Assembly (NCBI RefSeq): GCF_015751905.1
Contig: NZ_JADOUF010000001.1
Span: 3,162,001 to 3,226,000 of the forward strand
DNA: 64,000 bases
Origin: Longispora fulva
GTDB lineage: Bacteria; Actinomycetota; Actinomycetes; Mycobacteriales; Micromonosporaceae
Direction of reading: 5' to 3'
The notes beneath the pieces were generated by a model. That model did no database searches, had not been told where the DNA came from, and saw nothing but the letters and a program-made list of their open reading frames with translations. Numbering within the stretch: the stretch's first letter is position 1; every line of letters begins with the position of its first letter. Shown here piece after piece: positions 41,147-49,211 of this stretch. The translations under genes and the position numbers were made by a program.

Positions 41147-41689
41147 CTAATGATCAAGGACCTTGTGCGCAGTTATGACCCGCCGATACTCGGGATGGGG
41201 CCTACTAAGTTCTTCGACGAATCCATATCGCCGCAGAAGTGCCAGGCTGCGGAGGTTGTCTTCGTGGACGATCGCGAAGACTCGCGCGTCCCGCGGTGGA
41301 ACCCGCGCGGAGATGTCGGTCATGACTGCCGACATGAGCACGTCACTCGCCCGCTCTCCAGACTCAAACCGACGGCCCTGCCACGCTGCGGCAAGGGCGA
41401 CCACCTCCAGCTTGGTGGCAGCGAAAGTCTCCCCACTGACGGCCTGCAAAATTGTGCGCTCGTGGGCGGCGACGCCGGCCAGCTCCCCGGACGGCGCATG
41501 CAGAGCGAGGAGCAGGCGAGGATCACCCTCAACCGCGTGGGGGTCGAAGGCCCAGTCGGCCAGGCCTAAGCGAATGAATTCCTGTACTTCGAGCTGCCAT
41601 CCCACGGACGGCTCAGCACAGGTGAATTTGGAGAGAAGGACGTCGTCATCAGATTTGGCGGCTCGCAGGAGCCAGGACCGGTCAGTCAT
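41147..41689 (-). CDS. GNAT-family N-acetyltransferase
   Basis: A 180-residue GNAT protein; the C-terminal 'DARVFAIVHEDNLRSLALLRRYGFVEELSRPHPEYRRVI' is the typical last part of the acetyl-CoA fold. The central 'KLEVVALAAAWQGRRFESGERASDVLMSAVMTDI' corresponds to motif A, with Q-G-R-x-F in place of the usual glycine-rich loop. Its ATG overlaps the stop of the preceding gene. Third-position GC is visibly lower than in neighbouring clusters, suggesting separate origin. Such pairs can be toxin-antitoxin or modification systems, but nothing proves that here. Confidence 0.82.
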   Translation of the reverse strand: MTDRSWLLRAAKSDDDVLLSKFTCAEPSVGWQLEVQEFIRLGLADWAFDPHAVEGDPRLLLALHAPSGELAGVAAHERTILQAVSGETFAATKLEVVALAAAWQGRRFESGERASDVLMSAVMTDISARVPPRDARVFAIVHEDNLRSLALLRRYGFVEELSRPHPEYRRVITAHKVLDH

Positions 41690-42483
41690 GCTTCGATGAC
41701 CACCGGCACAACGACAGTCAAAGGCACCGGGCTGCCAGACAGCACCGCAGCATCGGCTTCAGTGATCACGCGCGCCCGCTGAGAGGCTCGACCAAACGGC
41801 GTGAACGGCTCAGGTGATGGGTCGGCCCCCAGCGAGATCCCCGGCACCGCGTTGACGAAAGCGCTAGCGTCGGCAAGGCGATCAGTGATCAGGATCAGCC
41901 AGGCACCCGGCTGATCACGATGAGCTGCCACAGCCATCCATCGAGGCACCGCCGTCGAAGGTCCGCCGAGCTGGCTGAGCACGACGTAGCCCTCGTGAAC
42001 CTCAGTGACTTGGCCCGCGACAACGTCAGCTACCTTCACCAGCCCCGTCTCAGCCGCGCGCACATGCTCGGTGCGGCGGGCAACCGCCCTCAGAGCCAGG
42101 CCCAGCTCCTGCCCAGCTTCCCCTGACGGCAGCCGGCCTTCAAGCACGGCGTCAGCTGACTCAACCGGCACCGCCGCCAGTAACTCCTTGAGCCGGGCGA
42201 ACTCCGGCCCAGCTTCCAGGGTCTCAGCGGCCTGGGCAACACGTCGAGCCGCATCCTCGCGACCATGCCGGGCGAGCAGTGCGGACTCGACGTTCAGCGA
42301 GCTGAAAAGACTCCGCTGCCCATCCAACCGCCCCCCAGCGCGAATCGACACCCGAACCCCAGCGCTCGCCCATCGATGCGATCGAAGGGTGCGGAACGGG
42401 GCCTCCGCCCCAGGCAACCCTCCAGGCTTGAACGCGCGCACGACCCGATCCCTACTCACCACGGGCCACGTCACGATCGTCAT
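41686..42483 (-). CDS. hypothetical protein coupled to the GNAT gene
   Basis: A 265-residue soluble protein, not recognised. It has an N-terminal basic segment, a central helical part rich in Ala/Glu ('ALLARHGREDAARRVAQAAETLEAGPEFARLKELLAAV') and a C-terminal beta-rich part ('GAWLILITDRLADASAFVNAVPGISLG'). The stop overlaps the GNAT start (ATGA), so both are made together. Base composition is lower in GC than most of the window. Widely spaced similar pairs in actinomycetes are uncharacterised. Confidence 0.7.
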   Translation of the reverse strand: MTIVTWPVVSRDRVVRAFKPGGLPGAEAPFRTLRSHRWASAGVRVSIRAGGRLDGQRSLFSSLNVESALLARHGREDAARRVAQAAETLEAGPEFARLKELLAAVPVESADAVLEGRLPSGEAGQELGLALRAVARRTEHVRAAETGLVKVADVVAGQVTEVHEGYVVLSQLGGPSTAVPRWMAVAAHRDQPGAWLILITDRLADASAFVNAVPGISLGADPSPEPFTPFGRASQRARVITEADAAVLSGSPVPLTVVVPVVIEA

Positions 42484-42604
42484 GCCTCAAGCCTAGCTCA
42501 GCAAAGACGTCGAATCAACGCCTCAGGCCATTAATGGTCGCCGCCACGCTTACTGAGCGTGACGATCCATCCGCCCAACAGTGGCGACAGGTGCCGGACA
42601 GGCA

Positions 42605-42625
42605 GCTTCGCCGGGCTGGCGAAGC
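42605..42625. other. short perfect hairpin
   Basis: GCTTCGCC and its exact complement flank a 5-nt loop in the 260-bp gap before the hypothetical gene. It could be a weak terminator for the pseudogene transcript or an operator; no T-run follows. Confidence 0.4.
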
Positions 42626-42746
42626 CTCCCCGTCCAGCACCTCTCTCCGTCGCCCTATAGATCGATGCCGGGCAATTGAATTCAACGCAAACGCCGTTCC
42701 GTGTTTTCCTGCCACGGCCTGGAGACGGCCTAAAGGGGGTGAATCC

Positions 42747-43404
42747 TCAGTCGCTGACACCTGACAATTCGAGCGCCTTCACTGCCGAGCGGAGAGTCTG
42801 GACGCCATCTTCGATGTCGGAGTCGAAGACGATGATCGATAGAGTTGTGACTCCGGCCTGGGCATATGCCTTCATCCGCTCGGCGATCCGCTCCACAGGG
42901 CCCAGGAGCGAGGTGCGGTCGACGAACTCGTACGGGACGGCGGCCATCGCCTCGCAGTACCGCTTGATGGCGTTGCGGGCGAGAAACTGATCCCTCTTGA
43001 TCGGCATGCCCGGCGGATACGTCGACAGGACCATCCCCGTCGCAACGATCTTGTCGCGCAACGCATGGTTCTCAGGTGGGTAGACGATGTCATGGCCACT
43101 GGCGATCACTGCCACCGTGCGATAACCGGCTTCAAGAGCCGCAGTGTGCGCGGCAGCGTCAATCTCGCGCCAGACCCGACACCACTGTCACGCCATTGTT
43201 GACCAAAGTCCGTGCGATGACTCCTGCCACATGAAGTCGGTCCGACTCAGCGTCGCGTGACCCGACAACAGCGATCGCCATAGCGTCCGGCTCTACCGCG
43301 CCCTGCGTAAACACGATCGGGGGCATCTGCTTGATGGACCGCAGGCGCGTGGGGTACTCCTCGTCGACCGGAAACGCGCCGACGTGTGCACGAACCTCCG
43401 ACAT
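42747..43404 (-). pseudogene. frameshifted dprA-like gene fused to the 3' end of an LLM oxidoreductase gene
   Basis: Read leftward from ATG 43404, frame one gives a DprA/SLOG N-part ('EYPTRLRSIKQMPPIVFTQG', 'MAIAVVGSRDAESDRLHVAGVIARTLVNNGVTVVSGLARD') and then stops near 43160. After a shift equal to a 2-bp loss, the next frame continues the same protein ('IDAAAHTAALEAGYRTVAVI...DIVYPPENHALRDKIV...') to about 42965. Without a break it then runs into the C-terminus of a luciferase-like monooxygenase ('VPYEFVDRTSLLGPVERIAERMKAYAQAGVTTLSI', to stop 42747). Two unrelated genes have been joined and one is frameshifted; a functional product is unlikely. Confidence 0.8.
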
Positions 43405-43460
43405 CCTTACCGGGCAAAACGGTATGATTAGGTGTTGATCTTCGCGAGGAGGCTTCACTG

Positions 43461-44426
43461 GTGAACGCATCCGCAGAGGTCGCGATCCGGGTGTCGGGGC
43501 TGGCCAAGCGGTTCGGCCAGGTGGTGGCCCTCGACGGCGTCGACTTCGAAGTCGACGCCGGGACGATCTTCGCACTGCTCGGCCCGAACGGCGCCGGCAA
43601 GACCACCGCGATCCGGATCCTGGCGACGATCCTGCGCCCCGACGCCGGGCGCGCCGAGGTGCTCGGCCACGACGTGGTCGGCGATCCGCGGTCCGTGCGG
43701 TTCCAGATCGGCCTCGCCGGGCAGAACGCCGCCGTCGACCCCAACCTCACCGGCAGGGAGAATCTGCGGTTGATCGGCCGACTCGCCCAGCTCCCGGGCA
43801 GGGTGGCCTCGGCGCGCGCCGACGAGCTGCTCGACGTGTTCGACCTCGTGGGCGCCGCCGACCGCACCGTCAAAACGTACTCCGGCGGCATGCGGCGTCG
43901 GCTGGACGTCGCGGCGGCCCTCGTGCAACGGCCGCCCGTGCTGTTCCTCGACGAACCCACCACCGGGCTCGACATCCAGAGCCGCACCGACCTGTGGCAG
44001 GTGATCCGGGAACTCGTGGCCGACGGGGCGACGATCCTGCTCACCACCCAGTACCTCGAGGAGGCCGACCGGCTCGCCGACCGGATCGCGGTCGTGGACC
44101 TCGGTCGGGTGATCGCGAACGACACCCCGGCCGCCCTCAAGGCGCGGATGGGCGCCACCGTCGTGGAGTTCACCCTCTCCTCCGCCGAGGCCGCCACCCA
44201 GGCCAGGGCCCGGATCGCGGCGGCGGGCATCGACCACGTGGAACTCGAGGGTACGAGCCTGCGGGTCACCTCCGACGGCGCCCCCACCGTCATCATGGAG
44301 CTGCTCCGGGTCCTCGACGGCGACGGGATAAGGCCCACCGGTCTGACCGTCCGCGAACCCAGCCTCGATGACGTGTTCCTGTCCCTGACCGGCCGGCACG
44401 CCGTACCCGACGGAGGTGAGCCATGA
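43461..44426 (+). CDS. DrrA-type ABC transporter ATP-binding protein
   Basis: A 321-residue ATPase: Walker A 'GPNGAGKTT' (residues ~41-49), Q-loop 'IGLAGQNAAVDPNLTGRENL', signature 'YSGGMRRRLDVAAALVQRP', Walker B 'VLFLDEPTTGLD', and the family's C-terminal 'GIRPTGLTVREPSLDDVFLSLTGR'. This is the daunorubicin-resistance type that exports drugs or lipids with an ABC-2 permease. GTG start with GAGGAGG upstream; the stop overlaps the permease gene by four bases. Its promoter lies within the broken dprA-like relic. Confidence 0.93.
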   Translation: MNASAEVAIRVSGLAKRFGQVVALDGVDFEVDAGTIFALLGPNGAGKTTAIRILATILRPDAGRAEVLGHDVVGDPRSVRFQIGLAGQNAAVDPNLTGRENLRLIGRLAQLPGRVASARADELLDVFDLVGAADRTVKTYSGGMRRRLDVAAALVQRPPVLFLDEPTTGLDIQSRTDLWQVIRELVADGATILLTTQYLEEADRLADRIAVVDLGRVIANDTPAALKARMGATVVEFTLSSAEAATQARARIAAAGIDHVELEGTSLRVTSDGAPTVIMELLRVLDGDGIRPTGLTVREPSLDDVFLSLTGRHAVPDGGEP

Positions 44427-45211
44427 ACGCGCGGCGGCCCCACGGCGGGATCGTGCTCGGCGCGGTCCGCGACACACTCGCCATCACCGGGCGGAATCTG
44501 ATCGCGTTCCGTCGGGTACCCCAGCTGATGGTGTTCACCTTCATCCAACCGGTGATCTTCGTACTGCTGTTCCGGTACGTGTTCGGCGGCGCGATCCGGG
44601 GCGCCGGCACGTCCTACGTGAACTACCTGATGCCCGGCATCTTCGTGCAGGTCGTCGTGTTCGGCTCGATGGCCACCGCCGTCGGCCTCGCCTCGGACAT
44701 GCGCAGCGGACTCCTGGAACGGTTCCGCGCCCTGCCCATGGCGCGCTCCGCGGTGCTCGCCGGCCGGACCCTCGCCGACCTGACCCGCAACATGTTCGTC
44801 GTGGTACTCATCGCCGTCGTCGGGTTCCTGGTCGGCTTCCGGGTACACGGGACCGTCGGGCGATTCCTCGCCGGGATGGGGCTGGTGCTGCTGTTCGCGT
44901 ACACCCTGTCGTGGGTCCTGGCCACGCTCGGCATGGCCGTGGGCGACCCCGAGAGCGCCCAGGCCGCGGCCTTCCCCATCATCGCGCCCCTCGTGTTCGC
45001 CTCCTCGATCTTCATCCCGGTGCACACCATGCCCGGCTGGCTGCAGCCGTTCGCCGAGCACCAGCCCGTGTCCGTGACCGCCTCGGCGGTGCGCGCGCTG
45101 ATGGAGGGCGGCGCCGCGACCAGCTATGTCGTGCAGTCCGTCGCCTGGTGCCTGGGCATCCTGGCGATCTGCGCCCCGCTGGCCGTCTGGCGCTACCGCC
45201 GCACCGTGTGA
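44423..45211 (+). CDS. DrrB-type ABC-2 permease
   Basis: A 262-residue membrane protein with six helices and the ABC-2 pattern: 'NLIAFRRVPQLMVFTFIQPVIFVLLFRYVFGGAI', 'NYLMPGIFVQVVVFGSMATAVGLASDMRSGLLERFRALPMAR', 'AFPIIAPLVFASSIFIPVHTMPGWLQPFAEHQPVSV'. It pairs with the ATPase encoded just upstream (ATGA overlap), forming a two-gene exporter. The substrate is unknown. A link to the hydrazine-type cluster 2.6 kb away is possible but unproven because pseudogenes lie between. Confidence 0.93.
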   Translation: MNARRPHGGIVLGAVRDTLAITGRNLIAFRRVPQLMVFTFIQPVIFVLLFRYVFGGAIRGAGTSYVNYLMPGIFVQVVVFGSMATAVGLASDMRSGLLERFRALPMARSAVLAGRTLADLTRNMFVVVLIAVVGFLVGFRVHGTVGRFLAGMGLVLLFAYTLSWVLATLGMAVGDPESAQAAAFPIIAPLVFASSIFIPVHTMPGWLQPFAEHQPVSVTASAVRALMEGGAATSYVVQSVAWCLGILAICAPLAVWRYRRTV

Positions 45212-45395
45212 GCCCGTCGCGGCGGTCGACACCCCGCTCGCCCTCAGTCCGACCAGTCACCACGCGCATCGGAACCGTCCAGCGAGGCAAGCCGAACGCC
45301 GGCCGCTCGGCATGGGACGGCACCGAACGGCTGCGGTCATCGGCGGTCCGACCCAAGGCGATGTGCCGGCCCGATCGCCGGTCACGGCGTAAATT

Positions 45396-45800
45396 GTGAG
45401 CGTGACCGCCCCCGAAACCCGACCTGCCTATCAGGCAATGTCCGTGTCCAGATTGAGCAAGTTCCTGAGTGATACGGATGAACCGACGCGGTGGCGACTC
45501 GTGGCGGAGTTCCTCAAGGAGTATCGCTGGGAGCCCCGGGAGACACGGCACGAACTTCTGGCCGACGAGCCGCCCGGTACAGGCGACGACCGCTGGGACG
45601 TGCTGCTCGCAGCCCTGGCCGAGCACCTGACGTCACGTGACGGTCGAAAGGCCCCGGCCTGGGCAGACCAAAGACACCTTCGGCGGTTCTGGTTTCCCTA
45701 CAACACCCCTGCGGCCAGGGTAGACGCGTTCGTCCACGCCCCAGCGGCTTTCCGTAGCCGCGGAGTATTTCTCGCCGACCACGAGTTGGACGTCGCTTGA
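45396..45800 (+). CDS. antitoxin-like partner of a DUF6036/AbiEii-type nucleotidyltransferase
   Basis: A 134-residue protein: an N-terminal helical part ('MSVSRLSKFLSDTDEPTRWRLVAEFLKEYRWEPRETRHELLADEPP') and a C-terminal 'RWDVLLAALAEHLTSRDGRKAPAWADQRHLRRFWFPYNTPAARVDAFVHAPAAFRSRGVFLADHELDVA'. Proteins with this tail are typically encoded directly before a nucleotidyltransferase-like toxin of the DUF6036 family, and a broken copy of such a gene follows in overlap. The antitoxin-type assignment is from that association. It is intact, unlike its partner. Confidence 0.7.
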   Translation: MSVTAPETRPAYQAMSVSRLSKFLSDTDEPTRWRLVAEFLKEYRWEPRETRHELLADEPPGTGDDRWDVLLAALAEHLTSRDGRKAPAWADQRHLRRFWFPYNTPAARVDAFVHAPAAFRSRGVFLADHELDVA

Positions 45801-45912
45801 GCGGCGACACGCCATTGCTCGACCGCGCCGGAATCGAAGATGCTCCGCAGACTCGGCGATCGCCTCGCGCGCAGGGCCGCCGTCGCGGATCTTTGCGTGT
45901 TCGGTAGCGCTG
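45797..45912 (+). pseudogene. remnant of a DUF6036/AbiEii-type nucleotidyltransferase toxin gene
   Basis: Starting at a TTG that overlaps the previous stop, the frame reads 'SGDTPLLDRAGIE', then shifts by one base near 45840 and continues as 'LRRLGDRLARRAAVADLCVFGSA', where intact family members go on to a G-G-A-A-M-A-L nucleotidyltransferase site and 150 or more further residues. Here it dissolves into non-coding sequence. Frameshift plus truncation indicate a dead toxin beside a surviving partner. Confidence 0.7.
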
Positions 45913-46087
45913 ATAACCAGACAGAGCCCCGAACGAGTTCGACCAAGTCGAAGGACCGGCCGGCGGGTGGCCGACCGCGACTCGCGCTACCACCCACCGC
46001 ACCGTGTGAGCGGACCGGCGGCATGAGAGCCGCTGCGGGTGGCTCACCGGTGCGCCGAGGACAGCCACGGGTCGCGGACGCCGGGAA

Positions 46088-46576
46088 CTACAGCGCCACG
46101 AACTCACCGGTGCGCTCGTACCCCTCCACCAGGCGCAACGACTTGTCCACCGAGGGCGAACGCGGCGTGGGCAGCCGCTCGGGGTCGAACCAGCCGGCGT
46201 CGGTGCTCTCGTCGGTTTGCGTCACCAGCTCGCCCGTCCACGCCGTGGCGAGGAAGACCGTGATGTGGAACTGGTACGTGTGGCCCCACTGGTTGGTCCC
46301 CGTGAAGTCGGCACCACTCAGGATCGCGATCGGCGTCAGCGCCGTCGGCGTCAGGCCGGTCTCCTCCCACACCTCGCGGACCGCGCACTCCCGCACCGAG
46401 TCGCCCAGCTCCATGCCCCCTGCCGGGACCGCCCACAGGCCGTTGTCGCTGCGCTTGATCAGCAGGATCCGCCCTCGGTCGTCGCGCAGCACACACCGCG
46501 CGCCGACCATGATCAGCACCTCCGCGTCGCCCGCCATCGCCCGCAGCCTGCCGTGATAGGACTCCGCCCAACTCAT
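46088..46576 (-). CDS. NUDIX hydrolase
   Basis: A 162-residue NUDIX-fold protein. The NUDIX box reads 'GGMELGDSVRECAVREVWEETGL' in its parts G-x5-D-x7-R-E-V-x-E-E-x-G-L; the first Glu is replaced by Asp, which is tolerated in some members, and the core R-E-x2-E-E is kept, so diphosphate hydrolysis is probable. 'VLRDDRGRILLIKRSDNGLWAVPAG' precedes it. Substrates could be oxidised nucleotides or sugar nucleotides. The ATG at 46576 is chosen over an upstream frame lacking similarity. Confidence 0.9.
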   Translation of the reverse strand: MSWAESYHGRLRAMAGDAEVLIMVGARCVLRDDRGRILLIKRSDNGLWAVPAGGMELGDSVRECAVREVWEETGLTPTALTPIAILSGADFTGTNQWGHTYQFHITVFLATAWTGELVTQTDESTDAGWFDPERLPTPRSPSVDKSLRLVEGYERTGEFVAL

Positions 46577-46673
46577 GTCGTCGAGCTTAGCCACGGTCGC
46601 GCCCGATCCGACCACAGTCGCGACGGGCGGTGACGCCACAATGGATCTTGACACCCTATGTAGAGTTCCGAGT

Positions 46674-47003
46674 ATGACTCAAGGAGTGCGGATCACAACC
46701 GCCGTGGTGAAGGTGCTCGCCGCCTTCCTGGCGGACCCGACCGCCGACCGCTACGGCCTGGACCTGATCCACGTCACCGGACTGCCCAGCGGCACGCTGT
46801 ACCCGATCCTGGTCCGCCTGCAGCGGGCCGGCTGGGTCGACGCCGCATGGGAGCAGGTCGACCCGTCGGAGGCCGGCAGGCCGCCGCGCCGCTACTACCA
46901 GCTCACCGCCCAGGGGGTCGCCGACGCCAGGCACGAGCTGGCCGCCCTGCACAGCCAGCTGTACCGGGCCACGGGCGCGCTCGGAAAGCCGAGGACGACA
47001 TGA
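46674..47003 (+). CDS. PadR-family transcriptional regulator
   Basis: A 109-residue winged-helix protein: 'TTAVVKVLAAFLADPTADRYGLDLIHVTGLPSGTLYPILVRLQRAGWVDAAWEQVDPSEAGRPPRRYYQLTAQGVADARHELAAL', the PadR pattern with the L-P-x-G-T-L-Y-P-x-L recognition region. A TTGACA box lies at 46648-46653. The stop overlaps the start of a large membrane-protein gene (ATGA), the usual actinobacterial PadR-plus-permease arrangement in which PadR represses its own operon. Confidence 0.92.
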   Translation: MTQGVRITTAVVKVLAAFLADPTADRYGLDLIHVTGLPSGTLYPILVRLQRAGWVDAAWEQVDPSEAGRPPRRYYQLTAQGVADARHELAALHSQLYRATGALGKPRTT

Positions 47004-49036
47004 TCGGGGCGCTGCTGCGGTTCGCGGCCGGCCGGTGGCCGGAGGAACTCAGGGAGATCCAGCTCGCCGAGTGGGAGGGCGAGCTGTACGTGCTGCGGTC
47101 CCGGTCGCGCGCGCGGGCGTTGTGGTTCGCGATGAGCCTGGCCCTCTCGCCGCCCGTCGAGGACGAGCACGGGGTGCCGCGCGGCTGGCGGGAGCTGCTG
47201 CCCGGCCTCGGCCGCGGGCTGCAGCCGGTGCTGGCGCTGCTGGCGGTGTCGCTGCTGTGCATGCTGGCCACCGGGGCGGTCCGGATCGGCGACCTGCTGC
47301 TGGGCCACGTCCAGGAACAGCAGTCGCTCTCTCCGATCCGGACGGACTTCAACTGGGTCGCCAACGGTGTGACCTTCTGCAGCCTGCTAGCGGTCGCGGT
47401 GCTCAGCGGCTGGCTGGGGGGCCTCCTCGGCGGCCGACTCGGCGTGTCCTGGGCGCACCGCACCCGGCTGGGGACGGCGGGCTCGGCGGTCGTCGCGCCA
47501 CTGGTGCTGGCGACCGGGGTCGGCCTCGCGACCTCCGCCATCTACGCCCCGGACTACGAGAACGACTCCACCACGGTGTGGCAGGTCCAGCCGCTGTGGG
47601 TGGTCCTCGCCTGGGGCGTGCTGGCCAGCGGGCTCGGCTGGACCGTGGTCCGGGTCGCGCGCTCAGGTCGACCGGCGTGGGCCGCGGCCCTGGCGGTAAT
47701 GGGCGGGCTGCTGGCCCTGGAGGTCACGGCCGCGGTCGCCGGCTGGCCACTCGCCGCCCAAGCCGGCCTGGGTCGCGACACCGCTGTGTCGTGGTTCCCC
47801 CTCACGCTCACCTCCGATCGGGGCAGCGGCGTCGTGTTCGGCCGCGTCGAGCAGGGCTTCGCCGGGTCGCAGTTCATGGCCGCCCTGATCGGGACCACGG
47901 TGCGCGCGCTTCTCGTGTGCACGCCGTTCGCGCTGCGCTACGGTCTGGCCGCCAGCCGGGTCGTGCCCCGCGAGACCCCGGTCAGGCTGCCCGCAGCGCG
48001 GACCGTCGACACCGGGCGCCCCATGGTCCGGGCGTTCGGGCTGGCCGCCACCGTGCTCGGCGTCGTGGGCTGGGCCGCCGGTGCCGCTTTCGCGACGGCG
48101 GACACCGTGCGGGCCACCCGGCTGAGGGACAGCCCGTACGCGAGCGGGGAGGTGATGGTCTGGGTGCACGAGCTGCGGCTCGGCTTCGTCGTGCTGATCG
48201 CCGCCGGACTGTTGGTCGCGATGGCCGGGAGGGGCGCGGTGCTGTTGCCGGTCATCGTCACGGCCCCCGCGCTGACCGTCGCCGACGCGCTGGTGTCCGC
48301 GGCCAACCTGCACGATCTGGCGCCCGCGAGCGGGCCGGTCGCGTTCGCCGTGCTCGCCGGGGCCGGGCTGCTGGGAGCCGGGCTGTGCCGGTGGGCTGGG
48401 CACGCGTTGGGCCGGGGCGGGGCTGATCCGGTCAGTACCCGTCGGGTGCTGGCCGGCGCGGCGACGCTGGCCGCCATGTGCGCGCCGGTGCTCATCGCGC
48501 AGGCGGCTTCGGTCACCCCGGCCCCGGTGCTCCCCGCCGCGCTGCCGACGGGCACGGCGGTGGTGTGCGGGGCGCTGGCCGCCCTCGCCATGGTCACCGC
48601 CTGCGCCGCCTCCTCCCGCCGGCTGCGGCCGTGGTTCGTGGTGGCATCGGCGTCGCTGATCGGGCTCGGGATGGCCGGGGCGGGGGCCTCGACCGGCGCG
48701 GCATCGCACTGGCGGATGCTCGGCGCGGCGCTCGGGCTGCCGCTGGTGCTGCTCGTCGTGCTCGTGATGCGGCCGGTGCGCGGCTGGATCGCCGCACTGC
48801 TCGCGGTGGGCGCGGTGCTGCTCGCCGGGCCGGTGACCTTCGTACAGATGTTGCCGTCGATCCTGTTCGAAACGCCGCTGATGCTGCTCGCCGGGTACAG
48901 CTTCCCCGCGGACGGCATGCCGTTCCTGCTGGGCGCCGTCCTGATCGGGACCGGGCTGGCCGTCGTGGTGGCCGTGATCGTCGCACCCCGGCCCGTGGTC
49001 AGACAGGTGGTGGATCCGTGGGTGCCCAGGGCCTGA
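47000..49036 (+). CDS. large polytopic membrane protein, PadR-associated
   Basis: A 678-residue integral membrane protein with an N-terminal cytoplasmic segment ('LLRFAAGRWPEELREIQLAEWEGELYVL') and about sixteen hydrophobic segments from residue ~75 to the end. It has no ATPase or MFS signature and is not a recognised transporter; similar PadR-linked permease-like proteins are common and uncharacterised. Its ATG overlaps the PadR stop, so it is the obvious regulated target. Confidence 0.82.
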   Translation: MIGALLRFAAGRWPEELREIQLAEWEGELYVLRSRSRARALWFAMSLALSPPVEDEHGVPRGWRELLPGLGRGLQPVLALLAVSLLCMLATGAVRIGDLLLGHVQEQQSLSPIRTDFNWVANGVTFCSLLAVAVLSGWLGGLLGGRLGVSWAHRTRLGTAGSAVVAPLVLATGVGLATSAIYAPDYENDSTTVWQVQPLWVVLAWGVLASGLGWTVVRVARSGRPAWAAALAVMGGLLALEVTAAVAGWPLAAQAGLGRDTAVSWFPLTLTSDRGSGVVFGRVEQGFAGSQFMAALIGTTVRALLVCTPFALRYGLAASRVVPRETPVRLPAARTVDTGRPMVRAFGLAATVLGVVGWAAGAAFATADTVRATRLRDSPYASGEVMVWVHELRLGFVVLIAAGLLVAMAGRGAVLLPVIVTAPALTVADALVSAANLHDLAPASGPVAFAVLAGAGLLGAGLCRWAGHALGRGGADPVSTRRVLAGAATLAAMCAPVLIAQAASVTPAPVLPAALPTGTAVVCGALAALAMVTACAASSRRLRPWFVVASASLIGLGMAGAGASTGAASHWRMLGAALGLPLVLLVVLVMRPVRGWIAALLAVGAVLLAGPVTFVQMLPSILFETPLMLLAGYSFPADGMPFLLGAVLIGTGLAVVVAVIVAPRPVVRQVVDPWVPRA

Positions 49037-49211
49037 GCCCGGGTCCGGACGGGACGCGCCGGGAGTCACCGGTCACCCGGGTCGCCACATCTGGCCTATC
49101 GTGGGCTTCGCGCGTGATTTAAGCGACTTTTATATAAGCCTTACGTTCCCCTTGAGTCATTGATCTCGATACTCCGGCTACCGCATTACCCCTCAACGAC
49201 GTGGAGTACCC
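49037..49211 (+). promoter_or_regulatory. AT-rich promoter region of the secreted protease gene
   Basis: In this 175-bp gap the block 49117-49150 is strikingly AT-rich for this genome and contains TATATAAG (49131-49138), a good -10 element. The -35 candidate is weak, suggesting an activator or an alternative sigma factor. Confidence 0.5.

Noticed and set aside
42515-42764. Short open frames on both strands in the gap after the lower-GC gene pair
   Set aside because: Neither has a ribosome-binding site, domain or convincing codon bias; the two overlap each other on opposite strands.
43247-45232. Long minus-strand open frame across the ABC exporter genes
   Set aside because: Its translation is His/Arg/Ser-rich without domains, while the plus strand encodes complete DrrA and DrrB proteins with all motifs.
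47663-49069. Minus-strand open frame opposite the large PadR-linked membrane protein
   Set aside because: Composition (Gly, Arg, His, Gln, Pro) is typical of an antisense shadow; the plus-strand product has regular membrane helices and is coupled to PadR.
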